A stretch of DNA of 20,247 nt from assembly GCA_016211245.1 (NCBI GenBank), contig JACQSQ010000023.1:1-20247 (forward strand), written 5' to 3'. Positions 6,724 through 13,209 of this stretch are shown here, one piece after another; within the stretch, counting starts at the first letter, position 1, and every line of letters starts with the position of its first letter. The position numbers were made by a program, and so were the translations under genes. A model generated the notes under the pieces. It saw only the letters and a program-made list of their open reading frames with translations. It searched no databases and was not told the origin of the DNA. Source of the stretch: Candidatus Woesearchaeota archaeon. GTDB taxonomy: Archaea; Nanobdellota; Nanobdellia; Woesearchaeales; GW2011-AR4.

Positions 6724-7104
6724 ATGGATCACCCGATTGTCGATAAAATCCTGAAAGAAGGCATAAGGTCTGTTAACTTGTCAATGCTTGACGAAAAGTC
6801 AAGAAAAAGCATACTGACTGATGTCGGGGAAAAGCTTTACAGGCAGGGCAAGCTTATAGAAGCTATTGATATCCTGGAAAAGGCTGGCGACATTGAAAGA
6901 TTGAAAAAATTAGGAGATTTATTCGCATCAGAAGGCAAGTTCGAGCTGGCAGCTTTATGCTTTATACCGACAAAAGACAAGGACAGATTGAACAATATTG
7001 CAGTCAGGTGCATTGAGCTAAAGAACTACAAACTGGCTGCGGCAGCATATGATGCAACCGGCAACAAGCCCATGGCAGACTTCATGAGGCAGAATTTTGG
7101 CTAA
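6724..7104 (+). CDS. small helical-repeat (TPR-like) protein, 126 aa
   Basis: The core consists of paired helices typical of TPR-like solenoids: GEKLYRQGKLIEAIDILEKAGD, then KLGDLFASEGKFELAALCFIPTKD, then CIELKNYKLAAAAYDATGNKPMADFM. This gives about three repeats, probably a protein-interaction scaffold. ATG 6724 is preferred because AAGTTTTTATT (about 6691-6701) lies about 25 bases upstream and the bases just before the ATG resemble those before argS. An earlier ATG at 6685, overlapping the previous stop, would add 13 residues and cannot be excluded. It is followed after 1 base by a membrane-protein gene and then the serine protease, suggesting an operon whose proteins may work together at the membrane. 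Confidence 0.75.
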   Translation: MDHPIVDKILKEGIRSVNLSMLDEKSRKSILTDVGEKLYRQGKLIEAIDILEKAGDIERLKKLGDLFASEGKFELAALCFIPTKDKDRLNNIAVRCIELKNYKLAAAAYDATGNKPMADFMRQNFG

Positions 7105-7105
7105 A

Positions 7106-7408
7106 ATGATCCTGAAAAAAAGATGGGGCTTCGGGCTTGGGACTTTGTTCAGCCTGATAGTTATCTATTTCATATACCTTTATTCAAGGGAAAAAGGCTG
7201 GGCTTTGCTTGCATTTCTGTCAAAATGGTACCTGGTAATAATAGGAATCCTTATTGCCTTGCCGTTATTAATAATAGTCTTGGTATTGCTGTTTTCTATG
7301 CTGATGTTTTTGATGGCGAGCATTAAGATTAAAATGTCCGGAAGGGCCAATAAGAAGCACAAGAAACCTGATGGGTATATAAATGCAGAGTACGAGGTAA
7401 AGGAGTGA
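7106..7408 (+). CDS. small two-helix membrane protein, 100 aa
   Basis: Not recognised by family. Two hydrophobic segments (GLGTLFSLIVIYFIYLY at about residues 8-24, and LVIIGILIALPLLIIVLVLLFS at about 43-64) are followed by a basic, soluble tail (KMSGRANKKHKKPDGYINAEYEVKE). By the positive-inside rule the tail is probably cytoplasmic. ATG 7106 lies 1 base after the previous stop; a TTG at 7097 would add MAK. The stop overlaps the GTG of the protease gene by 4 bases, so it is very likely translated together with it and may act as a membrane partner (inference). Confidence 0.7.
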   Translation: MILKKRWGFGLGTLFSLIVIYFIYLYSREKGWALLAFLSKWYLVIIGILIALPLLIIVLVLLFSMLMFLMASIKIKMSGRANKKHKKPDGYINAEYEVKE

Positions 7409-8340
7409 TAAAAAAGAATATTCAAATTTCAATAGCCATATTGTCAGCGTTGCTTGTTGTTGGAGGCCTGATTTTTTATTTTAATTACAGCCTGAATATC
7501 GCCAGGCAGGATTATAGCGAAAAAATAGCGGGATTGAGCCAAAAAACAGAAGATGACTTTAAAGCGGTGAAATCGGACATAAGCAGCCTAAGTTCGAATA
7601 TTTCTGCGCAGCTGGCCCTCCTCAATAATGCGTTTGACAGCTTCAAAAAGCAAAATGAGCAGGATCTGAAAACCCTGTCAAGCTTGATTGAGCAGATAGA
7701 GAAGCAAAGCAATATAAGGCTGGATGAGCTGAAAGGCGAGGTAAAAAACATCAGGATAAAAAGCGCCGACTTTTCCGCAATTGTTGATGATGTGCTAAGA
7801 TCCGTCGTCAGCATAAGCACGGACAAGGGGCAGGGAAGCGGCGTCATCATAGACCCAAAAGGGTATATCATCACAAACATACATGTGATAAATGGGGCAT
7901 CGGCAATAAAAGTCCACACATACTCTGATGACAAGTATGATGTCAATGAAATTGCCGGGTACGACTTAAACGCGGACATAGTCGTGCTCAAAATTGATGC
8001 TTCAGACCTGAAAGGCCTGAATTTTGGCGACTCTGACGGCTTGAAAGTCGGGGAAAAAGTCATTGCCGCTGGAAATCCTGCAGGATTGTCATTCACAGTC
8101 ACAGAGGGAATCATAAGCGCGTTTAGAACATTTAACAGCCTGGATTACCTGCAGATAGATGTTCCAATCAATCCCGGCAATTCAGGCGGTCCTTTGGTGA
8201 ACACAAAAGGAGAAATAGTGGGAATAAACAATTTCAAAGTTGGCGGATTCGAAAGCCTTGGATTTGCAATATCGTCAAATGATGTGCGGAGCGTGGCAAG
8301 CAAAGCCATATCAGATTATGAAGCAAAGCAAAAACAATAA
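7405..8340 (+). CDS. membrane-anchored HtrA/Deg-like trypsin-fold serine protease
   Basis: 311 residues. A transmembrane anchor lies at about residues 8-30, followed by a heptad-rich coiled coil at about 35-118. The protease domain has a complete triad: His160 (TNIHVING), Asp191 (NADIVVLKI) and Ser260 (INPGNSGGPLV). There is no PDZ domain after the protease, so the protein is shorter than DegP or DegS. The topology places the catalytic part outside the cytoplasm, where it may degrade damaged exported proteins. The start is GTG 7405, overlapping the previous stop, with GGTAAAGGA just upstream. The coiled coil may trimerise the protein and replace the missing PDZ in regulation, but that is inference. 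Confidence 0.92.
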   Translation: MIKKNIQISIAILSALLVVGGLIFYFNYSLNIARQDYSEKIAGLSQKTEDDFKAVKSDISSLSSNISAQLALLNNAFDSFKKQNEQDLKTLSSLIEQIEKQSNIRLDELKGEVKNIRIKSADFSAIVDDVLRSVVSISTDKGQGSGVIIDPKGYIITNIHVINGASAIKVHTYSDDKYDVNEIAGYDLNADIVVLKIDASDLKGLNFGDSDGLKVGEKVIAAGNPAGLSFTVTEGIISAFRTFNSLDYLQIDVPINPGNSGGPLVNTKGEIVGINNFKVGGFESLGFAISSNDVRSVASKAISDYEAKQKQ

Positions 8341-8372
8341 AATTTAAATAGGAATAATGAAAAAAATCCGGC

Positions 8373-8807
8373 ATGGCTGCGAAAAAAGAGGAAAGTGAAA
8401 AAAACATAGCATGGTTTTACTATGTCTCGATTATCATAGCATTTCTGTTTACCACTTACATTTCGATATATGCCGCAATCCATTTTGAGGACATCCGATT
8501 CATGAATCTTGCATTGGTTTTCCTGTTCTTTACCATAACCTCGTTCTTTCTGATTTCAATGGTCTATTTCTACGCTGAAAGGCTGGGTTATCACAGATGG
8601 GCCCCAATGTTATTTTTTGCGGGAATCATATTCCTCATTTTCTATGCATACACCGCCACTGACGCCTCGAAAATCGTGAAGTACTCGATTATTTACACCA
8701 TAATCGTCATGGGATTTTCTGTTTTTGTGCTGTTGTTCAGACAAAAAGCTTCTGAAAAAGCAGCCTTAAAAAAACAGCCTGCCGGGCTAAAATTTAAACG
8801 AGATTAA
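8373..8807 (+). CDS. four-helix membrane protein of unknown function, 144 aa
   Basis: It has four predicted membrane helices: about residues 13-33 (IAWFYYVSIIIAFLFTTYIS), 43-66, 75-95 (APMLFFAGIIFLIFYAY) and 103-122. The short N-terminal and C-terminal tails are basic or charged (MAAKKEESEKN; RQKASEKAALKKQ), so both ends are probably cytoplasmic. A TATA-like AATTTAAATAGG (about 8340-8351) lies 22-32 bases before the ATG, so it has its own promoter although it follows the protease by only 32 bases. No family recognised. Confidence 0.7.
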   Translation: MAAKKEESEKNIAWFYYVSIIIAFLFTTYISIYAAIHFEDIRFMNLALVFLFFTITSFFLISMVYFYAERLGYHRWAPMLFFAGIIFLIFYAYTATDASKIVKYSIIYTIIVMGFSVFVLLFRQKASEKAALKKQPAGLKFKRD

Positions 8808-8832
8808 AACCTGACAAGACTATTGCTGAAAG

Positions 8833-9417
8833 ATGGAAAGACTGCTGGAATCATTCATAACTTTATTCGTGATAATGGACCCTATTGGAAATCTCCCGAT
8901 TTTCATAGGCCTAACCAAGGGCATGCCGCTGATTGAGGTGAGGAAAAACGTAAACCGCTCTGTTTTTGTGGCAGGCCTGCTGCTTTTTATATTCCTGTTC
9001 TTCGGGATTGAAATATTTAATTTTTTCAGCATAAACCTGGACAGCTTCCAGATTGCCGGAGGCATAATCCTGCTGATAATGGGGATATTAAGCGTTTTTG
9101 GCATCATGCACAAATTCGCCAAGGCAAGCGGCAATGACCTAAGCGTTCCGATCGGCACGCCGCTTCTTACAGGCCCGGGCGTCATAACCACCGCCATACT
9201 ACTTGCAAAGGAGAACGGGGAATACATAACAATGATTGCGGCAGCGCTGACAATAATCGCGACCTGGCTCATATTGCTGAACGCGTCAAGATTATACAAG
9301 ATGCTTGGCGAGCACTGGACAACTATCATTTCAAGAGTGATGGGCATAATACTTACTGCTATAGCGGTTGAGTTCATATCAAAAGGCGTTGTTAATATAC
9401 TTAGGCCTTTTATATAA
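8833..9417 (+). CDS. MarC family integral membrane protein
   Basis: 194 residues with about six membrane helices. Family signatures are FVIMDPIGNLPIFIGLT at residues 13-29, FQIAGGIILLIMGILSV at about 73-89, and the SVPIGTPLLTGPGVITTAI block at about 104-122. MarC proteins (UPF0056) are widespread in bacteria and archaea. Their transport role is unsettled, and the original link to multiple antibiotic resistance was withdrawn for the E. coli protein. A TATA-like AATTTAAACG (about 8790-8799) lies 35-40 bases upstream. It is followed after about 40 bases by the tRNA-Pro gene in the same direction. Confidence 0.9.
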   Translation: MERLLESFITLFVIMDPIGNLPIFIGLTKGMPLIEVRKNVNRSVFVAGLLLFIFLFFGIEIFNFFSINLDSFQIAGGIILLIMGILSVFGIMHKFAKASGNDLSVPIGTPLLTGPGVITTAILLAKENGEYITMIAAALTIIATWLILLNASRLYKMLGEHWTTIISRVMGIILTAIAVEFISKGVVNILRPFI

Positions 9418-9424
9418 TCCAATA

Positions 9425-9434
9425 TCTTTTTATT
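9425..9434 (+). promoter_or_regulatory. TATA-like box of tRNA-Pro
   Basis: TCTTTTTATT is centred about 29 bases before the tRNA-Pro 5' end, parallel to the spacing for tRNA-Arg. Confidence 0.45.
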
Positions 9435-9478
9435 CTTGATATAACTCGCTTGAACAGTGGGGCTGTGGTGTAGCTTGG

Positions 9479-9511
9479 AAATTCCGGCTGCAGCAAAGCC
9501 GGCTTGAGCAA
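9479..9511 (+). other. D-loop intron of tRNA-Pro, 33 bases
   Basis: The central helix is GCTT (9473-9476) against GAGC (9506-9509), with one wobble. The bulges are GG|A (9477-9479) and AA|T (9510-9512). The inner stem has AA/TT, a small internal loop and a strong 6-bp helix CCGGCT/AGCCGG (9484-9489/9497-9502). Splicing just after G19 restores GGTAT with A21. The outer helix is only the weak D-stem. The inner helix resembles an anticodon arm and could mislead tRNA finders. Confidence 0.75.
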
Positions 9512-9529
9512 TATCATTGGCCCTTGGGG

Positions 9530-9547
9530 CATTTTATTTGTCCAAAA
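9530..9547 (+). other. tRNA intron at 37/38 of tRNA-Pro, 18 bases
   Basis: The outer helix is GGCCC/GGGTC. The central helix TTGG (9524-9527)/CCAA (9542-9545) is perfect. The bulges are GG|C (9528-9530) and AA|T (9546-9548). The inner part (9531-9541) forms little helix, so this is a relaxed BHB at the canonical site. Confidence 0.82.
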
Positions 9548-9568
9548 TGGGTCCGACCCCGGTCCGAA

Positions 9569-9590
9569 TTGCATAAAAAATGCACGTATT
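9569..9590 (+). other. tRNA intron at 59/60 (T-loop) of tRNA-Pro, 22 bases
   Basis: The central helix is TCCG (9563-9566) against CGTA (9585-9588), with 3 of 4 pairs. The bulges are AA|T (9567-9569) and TT|T (9589-9591). The inner helix TGCA/TGCA (9570-9573/9581-9584) encloses loop TAAAAAA. The geometry is identical to the T-loop intron of tRNA-Arg, and the intron ends are similar. Confidence 0.85.
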
Positions 9591-9605
9591 TCCGGGCAGC
9601 CCCAT

Positions 9606-10052
9606 TTACTCAACCTTAATATTATCCTCTTTTATAGTCTGCAGAACAAGCTTTGTCTCTGTCCTTTCAACAAATTCATAAGTTTGTATCTTTTTTAGGA
9701 AATTGTCCATCTGCCTTCTTGTCTTGAACCTTGCGAGAATAATTGCATCAAAAGCGCCTGTAACGTCATAAACCGCAAAGACATTCGGATGCACTGCAAT
9801 CTTTTTCTCGACATCGAGCAGCCTGCCTTTTGAAATCCTGACTTCGATTATTACTTCTATGTCATAGCCGATTTTTTCGTAATTCAATCTCGCAGTATAA
9901 TTTTTGACTATACTTTCCTTCTCCAATTTGTCGATATGGTGCATGACAGTGGCTACAGAAACCCCGATTTTTGCGGCAATCTGCCTTAATGAAAGCCTCG
10001 AGTCGTCAACGAGCACGTTTAATATTTTCCTGTCAATTTCTTCCAGTTCCAT
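9606..10052 (-). CDS. Lrp/AsnC family transcriptional regulator
   Basis: 148 residues. The N-terminal winged helix-turn-helix (residues 1-50: EIDRKILNVLVDDSRLSLRQ, IAAKIGVSVATVMHHIDKLE) is followed by the IVKNYTARLNYEKIGY linker and an alpha-beta RAM-type ligand-binding domain (about 64-140) with HPNVFAVYDVTGAFDAIILA, the family's VtGxyDxxl motif. Such proteins bind amino acids and act as octamers or dimers on A/T-rich palindromes. It is divergent from glnA, an arrangement also known for Lrp and glnA in haloarchaea, so control of glutamine synthesis and its own gene is likely (inference). A TATA-like AATATAAAACTG lies about 20 bases before the ATG. Confidence 0.92.
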   Translation of the reverse strand: MELEEIDRKILNVLVDDSRLSLRQIAAKIGVSVATVMHHIDKLEKESIVKNYTARLNYEKIGYDIEVIIEVRISKGRLLDVEKKIAVHPNVFAVYDVTGAFDAIILARFKTRRQMDNFLKKIQTYEFVERTETKLVLQTIKEDNIKVE

Positions 10053-10262
10053 TTGTTCAGTTTTATATTAATTTTTATCAGAAAATTAAACAAATATTTA
10101 AAATTATCTAATTTATCTTATTTTTTGTTTAATTAAATCGACAATAAATATATAAACATTAACCAGACTCTCTTAATCCTAATTCTGATATAATAAAAGC
10201 AAATTGGGTATCGGGAATTTACAATTTTCGGAACCTCTTCGTATAACTCGGAGGTGTACAAC
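10053..10262. promoter_or_regulatory. lrp-like/glnA divergent control region
   Basis: 210 very A/T-rich bases. A perfect 11-bp inverted repeat, AATTAAACAAA (10084-10094) and TTTGTTTAATT (10124-10134), flanks a 29-base spacer and overlaps the palindrome TTTAATTAAA (10128-10137); it is a candidate operator for the Lrp-type protein. Plausible glnA TATA boxes are AATAAATATATAAAC (about 10143-10157) and GATATAATAAAAG (about 10187-10199), giving a leader of roughly 40-80 bases, unlike the leaderless genes around. GGAGGTG (10250-10256) is a strong Shine-Dalgarno. ACCTC (10233-10237) can pair with GAGGT (10251-10255) and mask it. Confidence 0.5.
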
Positions 10263-11735
10263 ATGAGCGCAACTGAAATCTTGGAAATGATTAAGAAGGA
10301 GCCTTCAAGAACTGTTAAGACGGAATTTGTGGAGAATCTGAAAAGAGACCTGGAAAGGGTAAAGTTTGTCGATTTGAAATTCACAGACATGCCGGGTTTA
10401 TGGCAGCATTTTACCGTCCCCATAACTGAACTGTCTGAAAACTCCATAACAAACGGATTCGGATTTGATGGAAGCTCGATCAGGGGCTTTAAGGAAATAA
10501 ACGAAAGCGACATGCTTCTGGTGCCTGATTTAAAGACAGGATTTACGGACCCTTTTTCATATGACACAGTGAGCATAATAGGGAGCGTCAAAGACCCGGA
10601 GACAGGCGAGATGTTTACAAGAGACCCAAGATACATAGCGCTGAAGGCAGAATCATACCTCAAAGAAACAGGAATTGCAGATGTAGCTTATATGGGGCCT
10701 GAACTTGAATTTTTCATATTTGACAGCATAAGATATGACCAAAAAGAAAATTTTGGCTACTACCACCTAGATTCCAGCGAAGGAAGCTGGAACACAGGAG
10801 CAGAAGCAAATGGAAGCCCAAATTTGGGGTACAAGCCAAGATACAAGGAAGGGTATTTTCCCGTTGCCCCCACTGACTCATTGCAGAACATAAGGAATGA
10901 GATTGTTGAGACTCTCATAAAATCCGGCATAAATGTGGAATGCCATCATCATGAAGTTGCCACTGCAGGCCAGTGCGAGATTGATATGGGCTATTCCCCC
11001 TTGCTGAGAATGGCAGACCAAGTCATGATGTACAAGTACATTGTCAAGAATGTTGCAAAAAAGAATGGAAAGACAGCAACCTTCATGCCGAAGCCATTGT
11101 TTAACGATAATGGCAGCGGAATGCATGTGCACCAAAGCTTATGGAAGTCAGGCAAAAACCTTTTTTATGACAAGGGTGGCTATGCATTGCTCAGCGACAC
11201 AGCGAAACATTATATTGGGGGATTGCTTGAGCATGCTCCTGCACTGTGCGCTTTGATAGCCCCCACAACAAATTCTTACAAAAGACTTGTTCCGGGATTT
11301 GAAGCGCCAGTCAATTTAGTTTATTCAAAACGAAACAGAAGCGCTGCTGTCAGAATACCTATGTATTCGACAAGCGACAAGGCAAAAAGAGTGGAGTTCA
11401 GGACGCCTGATCCGGCATGCAATGTTTATCTTGCATTCTCTGCGATGCTGCTTGCTGGAATTGACGGCATAAAAAGAAAAATCGATCCTGGCGAGCCTAT
11501 GGAGATGGACATCTATCATTTAAGCGGCGAAGAAGCAAAAAGGGTGAAGAGTGTGCCTGGCTCATTAGGAGAATCATTGAATGTTTTAGAGAACGACCAT
11601 AAATTCCTATTGCAAGGCAACGTATTCACACAAGACATGATTGACACTTGGATTGACTACAAAAGGACAAAAGAAGTTGATCCTGTAAGGCTAAGGCCGC
11701 ACCCGTGGGAATTCCACTTGTATTTTGATATATAA
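10263..11735 (+). CDS. glnA: glutamine synthetase, type I (GSI-beta-like)
   Basis: 490 residues. It makes glutamine from glutamate, ammonia and ATP in the cytoplasm as a dodecamer in this family. Motifs are FDGSSIRGF (68-76), MGPELEFFIFD (144-154), HHHEVATAGQCEID (228-241), KPLFNDNGSGMHVHQSL (277-293), PTTNSYKRLVPGFEAP (334-349) and NRSAAVRIP (358-366). Length, the insertion around 155-195, and MDIYHLSGEEAKRV with Tyr418 aligning to the adenylylated Tyr of the E. coli enzyme mark it as GSI-beta-like, which is mostly bacterial. No adenylyltransferase gene is in view. ATG 10263 follows GGAGGTG with 6 bases spacing; an upstream GTG overlaps that site and is not used. Downstream lies amtB, forming a nitrogen-assimilation block. 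Confidence 0.96.
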   Translation: MSATEILEMIKKEPSRTVKTEFVENLKRDLERVKFVDLKFTDMPGLWQHFTVPITELSENSITNGFGFDGSSIRGFKEINESDMLLVPDLKTGFTDPFSYDTVSIIGSVKDPETGEMFTRDPRYIALKAESYLKETGIADVAYMGPELEFFIFDSIRYDQKENFGYYHLDSSEGSWNTGAEANGSPNLGYKPRYKEGYFPVAPTDSLQNIRNEIVETLIKSGINVECHHHEVATAGQCEIDMGYSPLLRMADQVMMYKYIVKNVAKKNGKTATFMPKPLFNDNGSGMHVHQSLWKSGKNLFYDKGGYALLSDTAKHYIGGLLEHAPALCALIAPTTNSYKRLVPGFEAPVNLVYSKRNRSAAVRIPMYSTSDKAKRVEFRTPDPACNVYLAFSAMLLAGIDGIKRKIDPGEPMEMDIYHLSGEEAKRVKSVPGSLGESLNVLENDHKFLLQGNVFTQDMIDTWIDYKRTKEVDPVRLRPHPWEFHLYFDI

Positions 11736-11746
11736 TTTTTGAAATT

Positions 11747-11790
11747 TTAGTAGCTGACAAAAGTAATTGCTCATAATATTCAGCTACTAA
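11747..11790 (+). repeat. perfect 11-bp inverted repeat after glnA
   Basis: TTAGTAGCTGA (11747-11757) and TCAGCTACTAA (11780-11790) are exact reverse complements with a 22-base loop, 12 bases after the glnA stop. It could be a hairpin in the glnA 3' end or the glnA-amtB linker, or a protein-binding site. Confidence 0.75.
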
Positions 11791-11794
11791 TATT

Positions 11795-11834
11795 AGAAAG
11801 ACAAAACAATTTGAATCAATACTTTTGTCTTTCT
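11795..11834 (+). repeat. perfect 12-bp inverted repeat before amtB
   Basis: AGAAAGACAAAA (11795-11806) and TTTTGTCTTTCT (11823-11834) are exact reverse complements with a 16-base loop, 4 bases after the first repeat. A T-rich stretch follows (TTTCGTTTTTTG around 11845-11856), so terminator or attenuator function before amtB is possible. Confidence 0.75.
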
Positions 11835-11907
11835 CTATTTGTATTTCGTTTTTTGAATTTAATTAGATAAAAGAATATTTGTTGAAAAATCATTGAGGTG
11901 GACTATA

Positions 11908-13200
11908 ATGAAAAAAATATTCGTGATACTTCCAGTTTTGTTTTTATTATTGGTTGCAGGCGCTTATGCTGCAGAATTAGACACAGGCGACATTGCATGG
12001 GTGGCATCAGCCGCCGCTTTGGTTATGCTGATGACTCCTGCTTTGGGATTTTTTTATGCCGGATTGGTAAGACAGAAAAATCTTGTATCAACTTTAGTGC
12101 AATGCCTTGCTATTTTTGCTGTTGTAAGCCTGGTTTGGGCTTTATGGGGCTATTCTCTTGCGTTTGGGCCAAGCGTTAACGGAGTTGTTGGAGACTTGTC
12201 AAATGTCGGGTTAAAAGGGGTAGGCGCAGAGCCAAATGACGGTTATGCCCCGACAATTCCAGAATCTTTGTTTTTCTTTTTTCAGCTAAAGTTTGCGGCT
12301 ATAACGCCTGCTTTGATTATTGGAGCTTTTGCAGAAAGAATCAATTTTAAGTCATTGCTGATCTTTATCGTCTTATGGGCCACTTTGATTTATGCGCCAA
12401 TCGCGCATTGGGTTTGGAATCCTGATGGTTGGCTTCGGGGATTAGGCGCAATTGACTTTGCCGGCGGAACTGTAGTGCACATAGCAGCAGGATTATCTGC
12501 ATTGGCTGCCGCTTTGGTCATAGGAAGAAGGAAAGACGCCAAAAACGGAAATGAATTCAAGCCAAACAATGTGCCTTTTGTGATTTTGGGAGTTGCCTTA
12601 TTATGGTTTGGATGGTTTGGATTTAATGCTGGAAGCGCTTTGGCGGCAAACGCTCTTGCAGTCTCTGCATTGGTTGTTACTAATACTGCTGCAGCCGCCG
12701 CCGCAATAAGCTGGATGGTCGTTGACTGGGTTAGAAAAGGAAAGCCATCTGCTGTCGGCTTGTCAATTGGCGCAGTTTGCGGATTGGTTGCAATTACTCC
12801 TGCATCTGGCTATGTTGGAGTGTTTGCTTCAATAGTTATTGGCTTGGTTGCTGGCGTTATTTCTAATTTAGTTGCTAATTGGCGCGCTTCAAGAACAAAG
12901 CTTGATGACAGTTTAGATGTGTTTGCTTGCCATGGAGTTAGTGGGGCATGGGGCGCATTAGCAACTGGGCTTTTTGCAACATTAACAATTAATTCAGCAG
13001 GCGCAAACGGCTTATTTTTCGGCAATCCAAAGCAATTGCTTATTCAATTTATTGCAGCAATTGTTGTCGCTGCCTATGCATTTGTCGGCTCTTGGATTTT
13101 ATTAAAAGTAATGGGCAAATTCACTAACATAAGAGTAAGCCCTGAAGAGGAAAAGAAAGGTTTGGATGTTACGCAGCATGGAGAAGAGGCTTATGGATGA
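11908..13200 (+). CDS. amtB: ammonium transporter Amt/AmtB
   Basis: 430 residues. The N-terminal signal peptide (residues 1-21, ending AGAYA) is followed by about 11 membrane helices. Signatures are DIAWVASAAALVMLMTPALGFFYAGLV (start of the pore domain), FQLKFAAITPALIIGAFAERI, FAGGTVVHIAAGLSAL with pore His191, and DVFACHGVSGAWGALATGLF with pore His342, the twin-His pair that conducts ammonia. The tail IRVSPEEEKKGLDVTQHGEEAYG keeps the PII (GlnK) docking pattern, so a GlnK is expected elsewhere; none is adjacent. GAGGTGG lies about 6 bases before ATG 11908, whereas an upstream TTG at 11893 overlaps it and is not the start. It lies downstream of glnA in the same direction. Confidence 0.96.
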   Translation: MKKIFVILPVLFLLLVAGAYAAELDTGDIAWVASAAALVMLMTPALGFFYAGLVRQKNLVSTLVQCLAIFAVVSLVWALWGYSLAFGPSVNGVVGDLSNVGLKGVGAEPNDGYAPTIPESLFFFFQLKFAAITPALIIGAFAERINFKSLLIFIVLWATLIYAPIAHWVWNPDGWLRGLGAIDFAGGTVVHIAAGLSALAAALVIGRRKDAKNGNEFKPNNVPFVILGVALLWFGWFGFNAGSALAANALAVSALVVTNTAAAAAAISWMVVDWVRKGKPSAVGLSIGAVCGLVAITPASGYVGVFASIVIGLVAGVISNLVANWRASRTKLDDSLDVFACHGVSGAWGALATGLFATLTINSAGANGLFFGNPKQLLIQFIAAIVVAAYAFVGSWILLKVMGKFTNIRVSPEEEKKGLDVTQHGEEAYG

Positions 13201-13209
13201 TTTTTTTAT

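Larger units (their letters stand above)
9459..9604 (+). tRNA. tRNA-Pro(GGG) with three introns (D-loop, anticodon loop, T-loop)
   Basis: Removal of 9479-9511, 9530-9547 and 9569-9590 gives a regular cloverleaf of 73 bases. The acceptor stem is GGGGCTG (9459-9465)/CAGCCCC (9597-9603) with A73 at 9604 and no encoded CCA. The D-arm is GTG, TAGCTTGGTAT, CAT with G18 G19 and A21. The anticodon stem is GGCCC (9519-9523)/GGGTC (9549-9553) with loop TTGGGGT and anticodon GGG at 9526-9528. The variable loop is 4 bases. The T-stem is CCCGG (9558-9562)/CCGGG (9592-9596) with loop TCCGAAT. Position 55 is C (9564) instead of the near-invariant U. Only 1 base separates the tRNA end from the stop of the convergent lrp-like gene. 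Confidence 0.9.

Noticed and set aside
7512..8114. 200-codon minus-strand frame inside the HtrA-like gene
   Set aside because: Antisense shadow; the plus strand has an intact catalytic triad.
8820..9422. 200-codon minus-strand frame opposite the MarC-family gene
   Set aside because: The plus strand matches MarC along its full length; the minus frame is antisense of hydrophobic codons.
9484..9502. Anticodon-arm-like hairpin CCGGCT/AGCCGG with a 7-base loop inside tRNA-Pro
   Set aside because: Taking it as the anticodon arm gives no U33 and breaks the D-stem and the length of the remaining arms. It is the inner helix of the D-loop intron.
9504..9698. Open frame across tRNA-Pro and the start of the convergent gene
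   Set aside because: It overlaps a fully foldable tRNA and the conserved lrp-like gene on the other strand; there is no protein signature.
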